DNA of 64,000 bases. It comes from CBDCFV01 sp963664625. Its GTDB lineage: Bacteria > Chloroflexota > Dehalococcoidia > Lucifugimonadales > UBA3495. Below are positions 51,013 to 58,725 of this stretch, one piece after another. The stretch's first letter is position 1. Each line of letters begins with the position of its first letter. Position numbers and translations under genes: made by a program. The notes under the pieces are model-generated. The model did not search any database, had not been told where the DNA came from, and saw only the letters and a list, made by a program, of their open reading frames with translations. Location: the NCBI GenBank assembly GCA_963664625.1, contig OY761541.1, positions 806,001 through 870,000 on the forward strand. Reading direction: 5' to 3'.

Positions 51013-51927
51013 ATGACGACATTCAGCGGGGCAAAGCCGGACGGCTTCGACAGCTACTGGCAGACCGTTATGGAAGAGTTGGCGGCAATTCCGCCGGCTC
51101 CGGAGGTGGAGGAAATCCCGATGCGGTCGACGGATTTTGCGACCGCCTACGGTGTGCGCCTCACCTCAATAGGCCCATACCGGATATTTGCCTATCTCAG
51201 CATTCCCAAGGGTGATGGCCCCTTTCCCGCCAAGTACTTCCTGCCCCGCTACGGAAGCGTGGTGGACGTGGTGCCTCAAGGCACGGCCAACGGCCAGCGC
51301 AACCAGTACGTCACGTTTTCCTTGGCAGCCCGGGGGCAGAGAGGCGCGGACCAGCCCTACGCCGCCAGCTTTCCGGGACTGCTTACCGACGGCATCGACG
51401 ATCCGGCTACCTACGTCTACCGGGGCATTGTCGCCGACTGCTGCCGTGGACTGGAGTACCTCGCTGGGCGGTCGGAAGTCGATTCGGCGCGGATAGCGAC
51501 CATAGGGACGGACCTGGCCCTGACGATAGCTGCCCTGTCTACCCTTGCTACCCACGTTGTTTGTAGTCCCGCCCTGTCGTATGGGGCCGCCGACTTGGCC
51601 CCGCGCACCGGCGCCTACCCACTGGAGGAGATCAACGATTACCTGCGGCTGCACCCTTCCCGTCGGGAGCAGGTGCACCACACGCTATCCTACTTCGACC
51701 TCAGGTGGTTCGCCCCCCAAGTCAACGCTACTACCCTGCTGATGACAGGCGACGCCGCGGGGTTGAGCGCCAACGACATCGGCCTTCTGGCCCAGTCAGT
51801 CAATGGTGAGTCGGAGGTGTACGAGTCGCAGCATTCAGGCTACAAGGACGGCGTGTATAGCGAGGAGTGGCTGACCCGGCAGTTCGGACTGGAAACGCCC
51901 AGCCTGCCTCCTCACTGGCAGCCGTAG
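51013..51927 (+). CDS. Diverged AXE1-like protein lacking the catalytic serine
   Basis: 304 residues. It aligns by eye with 49168-50094 along its length: FDSYWQTVMEELAAIPPAPE, AARGQRGADQPYAASFPGLL and YVYRGIVADCCRGLEYLAGR all have matches. The nucleophile elbow GHSQGG is replaced by GTDLAL (Asp167 in place of Ser), and the usual His region reads SGYKDGVYSEEW. It is probably a pseudoenzyme or has a new activity. Expression with the neighbouring LLM gene (52-base gap) is possible. Confidence 0.75.
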   Translation: MTTFSGAKPDGFDSYWQTVMEELAAIPPAPEVEEIPMRSTDFATAYGVRLTSIGPYRIFAYLSIPKGDGPFPAKYFLPRYGSVVDVVPQGTANGQRNQYVTFSLAARGQRGADQPYAASFPGLLTDGIDDPATYVYRGIVADCCRGLEYLAGRSEVDSARIATIGTDLALTIAALSTLATHVVCSPALSYGAADLAPRTGAYPLEEINDYLRLHPSRREQVHHTLSYFDLRWFAPQVNATTLLMTGDAAGLSANDIGLLAQSVNGESEVYESQHSGYKDGVYSEEWLTRQFGLETPSLPPHWQP

Positions 51928-51979
51928 GACAGGATTTGCTCCGCATGGCCCATCTTCCCGAAACGAATGGAGGGAAACC

Positions 51980-53086
51980 GTGAAAGCGTCTTACCTTGGC
52001 GCGATGGGATATTCGCAGCGGCATACTTTCCCAACTACGTGGCCCATCCCGCCGGCGTACCATGACCCGGAAACCTCGGTGCGCAGCTACCAGGAAGGCA
52101 TGGACGAGTGCGAGTTTGCCGAGGAAATGGGTTTCGACTGGGTCAGTTTCTCCGAGCACCACTATTCCGGTCGGATCGCCACGGCGGCTCCGGCGGTGAT
52201 GGCCGCCGCGGTCGCCGAGCGATGCAAAAAGGTCAGGATAGCCATGCTGGGGCAACTGCTGCCCTTGAACAATCCGGTGCGATGCGCCGAAGAACTGGGA
52301 ATGCTGGACAATCTCACCAACGGGCGTCTCATCATCGGCTTTCTGCGGGGCACCCCCAACGAGGACCAGACCTACGGCGTTAATCCGGCCGAGGGCCGGG
52401 GTAGGCTCTTCGAGGGGATGGACCTCATCCTGAAAGCGTTGACCGAACCCCAGCCCTTTTCCTGGGAAGGACGCTACCATCAGTACCGCACCGTGTCCGT
52501 GTGGCCGCTTCCGGTACAGCAACCCCTGCCCCCGGTGATAGTTGCGACCCGCAGCGACGATACCGTCCGGTACGCAGCCGAGCATCAACTGGGCCTGGGC
52601 GTATCGTTCGTTCCCCCAGAACAGATGGCAGCGGTCACCGGCAAGTACTTCCAGTGGTGCGCCGAGGCCGGGTGGCAGCCGGAGCCGGACCAGGTAGTCT
52701 ACCGGGGGAGCATCTACTTGGCGGAAACCGACAAGCAGGCCGACGACTGGTTGGCCGAACGGACGGGCATTGGGCCTGTGCCCGGCGGCATCGTTATGCG
52801 TCCCAACGTTACCAAGGCGGTCAACGCCTCGCGGGCCGGAGAGGGGTTCGACCTTCGCAACGTCCTGGCCGGCAGCCCGCAGGGAGACGTGGTCGGTGTG
52901 GCCAGGGGGTTGAACTTCATCGGCGGCCCCGACCGGGTCGTGGAGCAGATCAAGCAGTTCCATGACGAGTGCGGCGCGGGCGTGGTGGACCTGTTCTTCC
53001 AGCAACCCGGCGTCGATCACCGCGAGGTGATGCGGGAGATCGACCTGTTCGGCAGGGAAGTGCTTCCCCGCATCCGGGAGTTTTAG
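51980..53086 (+). CDS. LLM-class flavin-dependent monooxygenase
   Basis: 368 residues starting at GTG 51980, with gagggaaacc upstream. Luciferase-like motifs: GFDWVSFSEHHYSGRI (about 51-66), VRIAMLGQLLPLNNPVRCAE (about 88-107), NLTNGRLIIGFLRGTPNED (about 110-128) and EGRYHQYRTVSVWPLPVQQP. It resembles the enzyme at 11412 more than the F420 type. It is flanked by a pseudoesterase upstream and an alpha/beta hydrolase downstream on the same strand, suggesting a short operon. Substrate unknown. Confidence 0.9.
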   Translation: MKASYLGAMGYSQRHTFPTTWPIPPAYHDPETSVRSYQEGMDECEFAEEMGFDWVSFSEHHYSGRIATAAPAVMAAAVAERCKKVRIAMLGQLLPLNNPVRCAEELGMLDNLTNGRLIIGFLRGTPNEDQTYGVNPAEGRGRLFEGMDLILKALTEPQPFSWEGRYHQYRTVSVWPLPVQQPLPPVIVATRSDDTVRYAAEHQLGLGVSFVPPEQMAAVTGKYFQWCAEAGWQPEPDQVVYRGSIYLAETDKQADDWLAERTGIGPVPGGIVMRPNVTKAVNASRAGEGFDLRNVLAGSPQGDVVGVARGLNFIGGPDRVVEQIKQFHDECGAGVVDLFFQQPGVDHREVMREIDLFGREVLPRIREF

Positions 53087-53099
53087 GCGGTAATGGAAA

Positions 53100-53813
53100 T
53101 TGGTTGAATCGGATTCCCGCGATTTGGTGGTCATGCTGGGCCCTTCCAGGTGGGATGACTCACCGCTGCGCGATGCGTTGGCCGCCAAGTACAATGTCGC
53201 CAGGATGCTGTTGACCCGGGACAACCTGTTAGGAGAGGAGGACGCGCCACGCCCAGTCCAGGAAGTGGCCGAATCGCTGATCAGGGCAATGGACAGGATG
53301 GCCCCGGAAGGAAAATATACCCTAGTCGCCGGGTCCACCGCCGCCACCGTCGCCCTCTGGCTGGCGCTGCTGGCGCCGGAAGCCGTGGAAGCGCTGGTCT
53401 TGATTTCACCCGTCGCCGTTCTACCCACGGGCAATCCGGTAACGGCACAGCCCGACCAGCTGGTGGCCCACTTGGAAAACGTCGCCGGAGTGCTACAGTT
53501 GGACACTGGTCAATCCGAGGCGTTAAGCGCGCTCATCCGGGGTGGCGTCCACGACTCGGAGTTGGAAGACCGGCTGGAACAGGTGCCTTGCGCAACCCTG
53601 GCAGTCTTCGGCCTGAGTGACCGTATGATTTCGCCCGAAGCGCCCCGTGTCTACCGGGAGAAGATACCCAACAGCAACATCTGCCTCATTTACGACGCCG
53701 GACATGCCATAGTGGCGGACCGCCCCCAAGCCCTGATTGACACGGTTATGGACTTCGTGGAACGGCGCGATGCTTTCGTAGTAGGCCGCCAGTCCAGCGT
53801 GATCAACCCCTAG
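53100..53813 (+). CDS. Alpha/beta hydrolase-like protein
   Basis: 237 residues. TTG 53100 is the most upstream start; ATG 53127 or later is also possible because no site is clear. It has an oxyanion-type VMLGPSRWDDSPL start, a Ser in VAGSTAATVALWLALLAPE (GxSxG relaxed to GSTAA), an acid near FGLSDRMISPE and His in YDAGHAIVADRP. The fold is clear, but the nucleophile motif is weak. It follows the LLM gene by 13 bases. Confidence 0.72.
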   Translation: MVESDSRDLVVMLGPSRWDDSPLRDALAAKYNVARMLLTRDNLLGEEDAPRPVQEVAESLIRAMDRMAPEGKYTLVAGSTAATVALWLALLAPEAVEALVLISPVAVLPTGNPVTAQPDQLVAHLENVAGVLQLDTGQSEALSALIRGGVHDSELEDRLEQVPCATLAVFGLSDRMISPEAPRVYREKIPNSNICLIYDAGHAIVADRPQALIDTVMDFVERRDAFVVGRQSSVINP

Positions 53814-53849
53814 TAGGCCGACATGGTTGTCTTGAGGGATAAACTGGGA

Positions 53850-53880
53850 GTCCGTTCGTGGTGAGCTTGTCGAACCATGA
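53850..53880. repeat. Dispersed repeat (TTCGACAAGCTCA type)
   Basis: GTCCGTTCGTGGTGAGCTTG followed by TCGAACCATGA; its complement contains TTCGACAAGCTCACCACGAA. A related copy is in the Uma2 gene at 13640. Confidence 0.55.
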
Positions 53881-53931
53881 CCGGATGGCCCTTTGACACT
53901 ATCTGGGCGCGCCGCAGGAGACGTTGCAACA

Positions 53932-54705
53932 ATGCCTTACCTGACCCTACCTGGAGTGGACTTGTGGTACGAGGATACCGGCGGCTCCGGCGTTCCGGTC
54001 ATCTTCCTGCACGCCGCTTCCGGCACCTGCGAAAGCTGGGTTTACCAGATACCGGCCTTTACGACGGCGGGCTACCGGTGCATCACCTATGACCGCCGCA
54101 CTTGGGGGCGTTCTCGGCCCACCGCCCCGGACCTTCAGCCGGGTTTCATGGGCGACGACCTTCACGGGTTGGTTGAGCACCTTGGGCTGGAAAGTTTCCA
54201 CTTGGCGGCCACGGCGCAGGGGGGCATTGCCGCCCTGGACTACGCGCTGGACCACCCGAACCGTGTTCGCAGCTTGGTGGCCGCCAACACCATCGGCGGC
54301 GTTCAGGACGCCGGCTACCTGGAAGTTCAGACTAGGCTCAGGCCGCCGGAGATACAGCAGCTTCCCGTGGAACTACGGGAGCTTGGTCCGTCCTACAGGG
54401 GCACAGACCCCGAAGGCGCTCACCGTTGGCTGGAAATCGAGCTTGCCAGCCGTCCCTATGGCCTGGTCCCGGCTCAGCCCGTGCGCAACCCCATCACCTA
54501 CGCCAGGCTGGAGACCATGCGCGTCCCTACGCTCATACTGTCGGGAGAGGCAGACCTTCTCTCTCCGCCCGCCCTGATGCGGATGCTGGCGGCGCACATC
54601 CCCGCCTGCCGTTTCACACTGCTGTCAGACGCGGGACACGCCGGCTTCTGGGAAAGGCCGCAGGTCTGGAACGGCTTGGTGCTGGAGTTCATCGGCCAGC
54701 ACTGA
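53932..54705 (+). CDS. Alpha/beta hydrolase with substituted nucleophile
   Basis: 257 residues; ATG 53932 has a gcaggag site (the frame opens at 53893). The oxyanion loop is VIFLHAASGTCESW. The nucleophile elbow reads LAATAQGGIAALDYA, where Ala95 stands where Ser is expected (GHSMGG in active members). An acid lies in LSGEADLLSPPA and a His in SDAGHAGFWERP. The rest of the fold is intact. It may be inactive or use another residue. It is downstream of the other hydrolases but in a separate unit. Confidence 0.8.
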   Translation: MPYLTLPGVDLWYEDTGGSGVPVIFLHAASGTCESWVYQIPAFTTAGYRCITYDRRTWGRSRPTAPDLQPGFMGDDLHGLVEHLGLESFHLAATAQGGIAALDYALDHPNRVRSLVAANTIGGVQDAGYLEVQTRLRPPEIQQLPVELRELGPSYRGTDPEGAHRWLEIELASRPYGLVPAQPVRNPITYARLETMRVPTLILSGEADLLSPPALMRMLAAHIPACRFTLLSDAGHAGFWERPQVWNGLVLEFIGQH

Positions 54706-54790
54706 GAGGCCATGTCAGACCTCCACGCCAGACCTCGATGCAGTGTCCAAATCGTCATTCCCAGTCCCTACTCATCCCTGCCCCATACCC

Positions 54791-54888
54791 GTCATTCCCG
54801 CGAAGGCGGGAATCTAACGACTTCTATATGGAGAGACGTAACGGGCTGTTAGCGGCTCTCCCAGATTCCCGTGAAAACGGGAATGACG
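54791..54888. repeat. REPIN-like pair of inverted REP palindromes
   Basis: GTCATTCCCGCGAAGGCGGG at 54791 and, inverted, AGATTCCCGTGAAAACGGGA at 54863, with a 47-base spacer. A partial copy begins at 54753. This two-arm layout is the REPIN form of the repeat family. Confidence 0.75.
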
Positions 54889-54901
54889 CTATCAGCACGA
54901 C

Positions 54902-55333
54902 CTAATCACTTCCTTCGGAATAGTCCCAGGAACGGAACCGGTGCGGCGATACCTTGATATAACCCGCCTCCGGTCTTGGCTCCGTGGGAAGTTCCTCATC
55001 AGGCACTCCCCGCCGTCGTGCCGCCTCCCGTGCGTAGTGCAAAGTCTCTTCCGGCGACAGGTGGACTGTCGCCGTGCCCTGTATCATGACGCCCTTGATG
55101 TCCCGCCTCGAGGTACCGGTCTCCAGCAGCAGGCTTACCTTGGGATTGTTGCGGATGTTCTCCAGCTTCCGTGTTCCCGTTCGAACGCCCATCACAATGT
55201 GGTCGTCCAAGCGAAAGTACCCCAGCGGCACCGAATGTGGATACCCGTCGGCCCCGATGCTGGTCAGGACGATCCAGCCCGGTTTACTGTCCAGAAACTC
55301 GTAGACCTCTTGGCGGCTGAGCTTGCGGGGCAT
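54902..55333 (-). CDS. PPOX-class F420/flavin-dependent oxidoreductase
   Basis: 143 residues. N-terminal PRKLSRQEVYEFLDSKPGWI and LTSIGADGYPHSVPLGYFRL fit the split-barrel fold. The segment TRKLENIRNNPKVSLLLETG (about 54-73) is typical of F420-binding members (TxKxxNIRxNPxVSL). Its likely cofactor is F420 or FMN. It has its own start (ATG 55333) close to the SodC-like gene on the same strand (14-base gap). Confidence 0.83.
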   Translation of the reverse strand: MPRKLSRQEVYEFLDSKPGWIVLTSIGADGYPHSVPLGYFRLDDHIVMGVRTGTRKLENIRNNPKVSLLLETGTSRRDIKGVMIQGTATVHLSPEETLHYAREAARRRGVPDEELPTEPRPEAGYIKVSPHRFRSWDYSEGSD

Positions 55334-55347
55334 ATATCACCTCCGAA

Positions 55348-55935
55348 TCAGTTAGGCCGTATGACGCCGCAGGCCACACGTTCGCCGGTATCCGACTCCT
55401 CTTCACCGTAAGCGTCCGGTTTTTCATGCACGATTATCGCAGAGCCATCCGAGTCGAATACTGAATGGTCTTCATCCGCTTCCAAGGTGATGCCGTCGGT
55501 GAAAAAGTCGGCGCGGGCTGAACCGTCGACCGCCGCGTAGATGTTGGGCAGATCGCCGCCATGTCCTGCCTCGTGCGCGCCCCGTTTCCAGTTAGGATGT
55601 ACAAAGCCGTGTTCTGTATCTCCGGGATTGAAGTGATCGCCCGCGGCGGCGAAGTCGGGCGTACACGCTCCAACTGCATGGATGATGAAAGCGTGGCCTC
55701 CGGGCGCCAGTCCCTTCACATCGGCGGCCACCAGCACTCCGGCAGCCCACTGCGTCATGGTCACGGTCCCCATCGGATCGCCCGTAGGCGACGCCAGCAC
55801 GGCCGTGGCGCTGGCCCCTGTGTTCTGTACATCTGCGTCGCCGGACCGGGCAGTTGCCAATATCACTAAAACCACGATGACGACAGCAGGAACGGCAAGT
55901 ATGGCCAAAAGACCCGGATCCAATCTTCGTATCAT
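55348..55935 (-). CDS. sodC: Cu/Zn superoxide dismutase-like protein, one copper ligand missing
   Basis: 195 residues with an N-terminal membrane anchor or signal (about 8-29). The SodC core is clear: APGGHAFIIHAVGAC, AGDHFNPGDTEHGFVHPN, GHGGDLPNIYA and SAIIVHEKPDAYGE. The usual GFHVH copper motif reads AFIIH, so the first copper His (His46 in SOD1 numbering) is Ile84. Zinc ligands and His170 (His120 in SOD1) are present. It sits outside the membrane. Some SodC-like proteins without all copper ligands are known not to be dismutases. Confidence 0.85.
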   Translation of the reverse strand: MIRRLDPGLLAILAVPAVVIVVLVILATARSGDADVQNTGASATAVLASPTGDPMGTVTMTQWAAGVLVAADVKGLAPGGHAFIIHAVGACTPDFAAAGDHFNPGDTEHGFVHPNWKRGAHEAGHGGDLPNIYAAVDGSARADFFTDGITLEADEDHSVFDSDGSAIIVHEKPDAYGEEESDTGERVACGVIRPN

Positions 55936-56127
55936 TTTGCAGACCTCAACGACAGCGTAAGGGTTTCCTTGATTGCGCCAAGCCTCCTAGCCTGCTTTCC
56001 AAGAGTATATGAGAGTATGTATCAGTGTACAACACCAAGCACCCGCATGGACTACCGCCCGTGGTACAATGGCCCGGCATTTCAAACCGAATTTGCATCC
56101 ATACTTCAAGAGCGGAGCGGGCGCGTC

Positions 56128-57729
56128 ATGTACTTTGATTCCCGGCGGTCTACGGTAGTGGCGACACATGGAATGGTGGCGACCAGCCAACCCCTTGCGG
56201 CGGTGGCCGGGTTGCGCGTGCTGATGGAGGGCGGCAACGCCGTGGACGCCGCTATCGCCGGGGCTGCCGTGCTGAACGTGGTGGAGCCGGTGTCCACCGG
56301 GGTGGGCGGGGATATGTTCGCCCTGGTCTGGAACAACAAGGAAAAGTCTGTCCGCGCCATTAATGGGAGCGGCCGGGCCGCCGCTGGCGCTTCCCTGGAG
56401 GCTCTCCGGCAGCAGGGCCACGAAAAGATGCCCCACCGGGGCGTCCATTCCGTGACCGTGCCGGGGGCCGTCGACGGTTGGGAGAAGCTGCTGGAAAGCT
56501 GCGGCACCATGCCCATGTCCAAGCTGCTGGAGCCGGCCATACAATACGCCGAGGAGGGCTTCCCGGTTTCAGACATCATTGCCTTCCAATGGTCGCAAAT
56601 GGTGCCCCTGTTGTCCCAACTCCCGTCAGGCCAGGAGATGCTGCTGGACGGGCGAGCGCCGGGACACGGCGAGATGATGCGCATCCCCACCTTGGGCAAG
56701 ACGTTACGAACGATAGCCGAGGGTGGCTCGGAGGCCTTCTACAAAGATGAAATCGCGGAAAAGATGGCCTCTTTCGTCCAGGAACACGGCGGGCACCTCT
56801 CGACCGAAGACATGGCCAACCACACCACCGACTGGGAGGAGCCAATCTCCACCGACTACCGGGGCGTCACCTGCTGGGAATGCCCCCCCAACGGCCAGGG
56901 TGTAGCCGCCCTGGAGGCTTTGAACATCGCCGAAGGCTTCGACATTTCCGGCATGGGATCCCAGACTCCCGACACCTATCACCACCTGATCGAGTCGATG
57001 CGTTTGGCCTTCGCCGACGCCTTCCAGTACGTCGCCGACCCCGGTCATGTCCAGGTCCCGACGAAAGAGTTGCTGTCCAAGGAATTCGCTGCCAAGCGCC
57101 GCGAGTTGATCGACCCCAAGCGTGCCATGAGCACCGTTCCCTACGGCAAGGTGCACGGCGGCAGCGATACCATTTACCTGAGCGCCGTCGATGGGGAGGG
57201 CAACGCCTGCTCCTTCATCTACAGTATCTACTCCAACTTCGGCAGCGGCATGGTGGTGCCCGGCACCGGCATAGTGCTGCACAACCGGGGATCCCTGTTC
57301 TCTCTGGTTCCAGGCCACGCCAACGCCCTTGCCGGAGGAAAGCGGCCTTACCACACTATCATTCCCGGACTGGCCACAAAGGACAACGAACTGTTCCTAT
57401 GCTACGGCGTAATGGGCGCGTTCATGCAGCCCCAGGGACACTTGCAAGTCGTCAGCAACATCGTCGACCATGGTATGGACCCCCAAGCGGCCCTCAACGC
57501 GTTGCGTTTCATCGTCACCGAGGAAGACGTGGCGCTGGAGGAAGGTCTGCCTTCCGAGGTACTGGAGAACCTGACGAAACGCGGCCACAACACCCGGACC
57601 ATCAGCGGCTACTACCGCGGCATGACCGGAGGCTTGGGCGGGGCCCAACTTATTCAGCGTGACCCTGGATCGGGCGTCCTGCGCGGCGCGTCCGAACCCC
57701 GAAAAGACGGTTGCGCCGTCGGCTGGTAA
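56128..57729 (+). CDS. Gamma-glutamyltransferase-family hydrolase
   Basis: 533 residues from ATG 56128; the open frame begins at 55969 but gives poor sequence there. The Ntn-hydrolase layout is clear: GGNAVDAAIAGAAVLNVVEP (about 35-54), STGVGGDMFAL, and the self-cleavage Thr in SDTIYLSAVDGEGN (Thr348). A later GGKRPYHTIIPGLA replaces the classical SS-containing motif, as in the YwrD-like subgroup. No signal peptide is seen, so it is probably cytoplasmic. It splits gamma-glutamyl bonds such as those in glutathione. It is first in a likely operon with the next two genes (20 and 10-base gaps). Confidence 0.9.
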   Translation: MYFDSRRSTVVATHGMVATSQPLAAVAGLRVLMEGGNAVDAAIAGAAVLNVVEPVSTGVGGDMFALVWNNKEKSVRAINGSGRAAAGASLEALRQQGHEKMPHRGVHSVTVPGAVDGWEKLLESCGTMPMSKLLEPAIQYAEEGFPVSDIIAFQWSQMVPLLSQLPSGQEMLLDGRAPGHGEMMRIPTLGKTLRTIAEGGSEAFYKDEIAEKMASFVQEHGGHLSTEDMANHTTDWEEPISTDYRGVTCWECPPNGQGVAALEALNIAEGFDISGMGSQTPDTYHHLIESMRLAFADAFQYVADPGHVQVPTKELLSKEFAAKRRELIDPKRAMSTVPYGKVHGGSDTIYLSAVDGEGNACSFIYSIYSNFGSGMVVPGTGIVLHNRGSLFSLVPGHANALAGGKRPYHTIIPGLATKDNELFLCYGVMGAFMQPQGHLQVVSNIVDHGMDPQAALNALRFIVTEEDVALEEGLPSEVLENLTKRGHNTRTISGYYRGMTGGLGGAQLIQRDPGSGVLRGASEPRKDGCAVGW

Positions 57730-57749
57730 TACATGGAGGAGGCACAAAA

Positions 57750-58715
57750 ATGGCCCAGCAGAAAAAAGACCGCTCCTGGTACTCCAAGTACTACCGGGAA
57801 ATAGACGTACTTCACGGGTTGCAGACCCGCCCCGAGGAGCGTGACTGGCTCCTGTCAGTCCCCAAGGGAGACGTCAAGCCCACCGAAGTAGTCCTTTACC
57901 TTGGCTGCAACATCCTGCGCACCAGTCACTTGGTAAGGACGGTGATGGACGTATTCAAGCTGCTGGGCGTTGACTTCGTCGCCGTTGGCGGCGCGGCCTA
58001 CTGTTGCGGCATCCAGCACTACAACCGCGGCGACGAAAAAGCGGCCCAGTCGGTTGCCACGACCACCGTGCAAAACTTCGAGAAGTTCAGCCCGGAACGG
58101 GTGGTGATGTGGTGTCCTTCCTGCATCTCCTACTACGACGACATCATGGACATGCGGAACGAGTTTTCCTTCCAGCACGCCACCGAGTTCCTGGTGGAGA
58201 ACCTGGACAAGCTACAGTTCCAGCCACAGCCCAAGTCCAAGGTTGCTCTTCACTACCATACCGGCAGGCCCCAGTCCGACGAGGAAGCCCGGTGCGCCTT
58301 CAAGCTTCTGTCCGCTTTGCCGGGACTGGAAGTGGTTGACTTGGGCACCGACGCCAGGCTCGCCCGCCATTGCACCGACGCCGTGCGCGACAAGCTGGGG
58401 CCGGAGGTCTGGGACGGTATGGTGGAAGGTTTTCTCCAGAGGGCCGTCGACGCCGGCGTGGACACTTTTGCTCCTCTTTATCACGGGTGCCATCGAAAGC
58501 TGTGCGGCTATGAAAAGCAGTACCCTCTGAAGGTAGACCACTACCTGACGCTGGTGGGCCGCGCCCTGGGCATAGAGTACGACGACCAGTACAAGAAGCA
58601 CATGCTGCTGGGCGACGCCAACGCCATCATGGCGGACACCAGTCCCTGCGCTGTCGCCAGCGGCGTTTCCTTGGCGGAAGCCAGGACCGTTATCGAACAG
58701 ACTTTTGTGAGCTAG
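57750..58715 (+). CDS. CCG-domain (HdrB-like) iron-sulfur protein
   Basis: 321 residues; ATG 57750 follows ggaggagg. The Cys-rich CCG motif is clear: LGCNILRTSH (Cys), AAYCCGIQHYN (Cys-Cys-Gly) and MWCPSCISYYDD. A second cluster is HGCHRKLCGYEK and TSPCAVASG. This is the CX31-38CCGX...CX2C pattern of HdrB/GlpC-type proteins, which bind an unusual 4Fe-4S cluster and handle disulfides or electrons. It lies between the gamma-glutamyltransferase and the rhodanese with 20 and 10-base gaps, implying a thiol/sulfur pathway. Confidence 0.85.
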   Translation: MAQQKKDRSWYSKYYREIDVLHGLQTRPEERDWLLSVPKGDVKPTEVVLYLGCNILRTSHLVRTVMDVFKLLGVDFVAVGGAAYCCGIQHYNRGDEKAAQSVATTTVQNFEKFSPERVVMWCPSCISYYDDIMDMRNEFSFQHATEFLVENLDKLQFQPQPKSKVALHYHTGRPQSDEEARCAFKLLSALPGLEVVDLGTDARLARHCTDAVRDKLGPEVWDGMVEGFLQRAVDAGVDTFAPLYHGCHRKLCGYEKQYPLKVDHYLTLVGRALGIEYDDQYKKHMLLGDANAIMADTSPCAVASGVSLAEARTVIEQTFVS

Positions 58716-58725
58716 GAGGAACATC

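Noticed and set aside
55969..56127. N-terminal extension of the gamma-glutamyltransferase
   Set aside because: Translation of this stretch looks non-coding, with a TACAAT at 56065-56070 that may be the promoter. ATG 56128 begins the family-like sequence.
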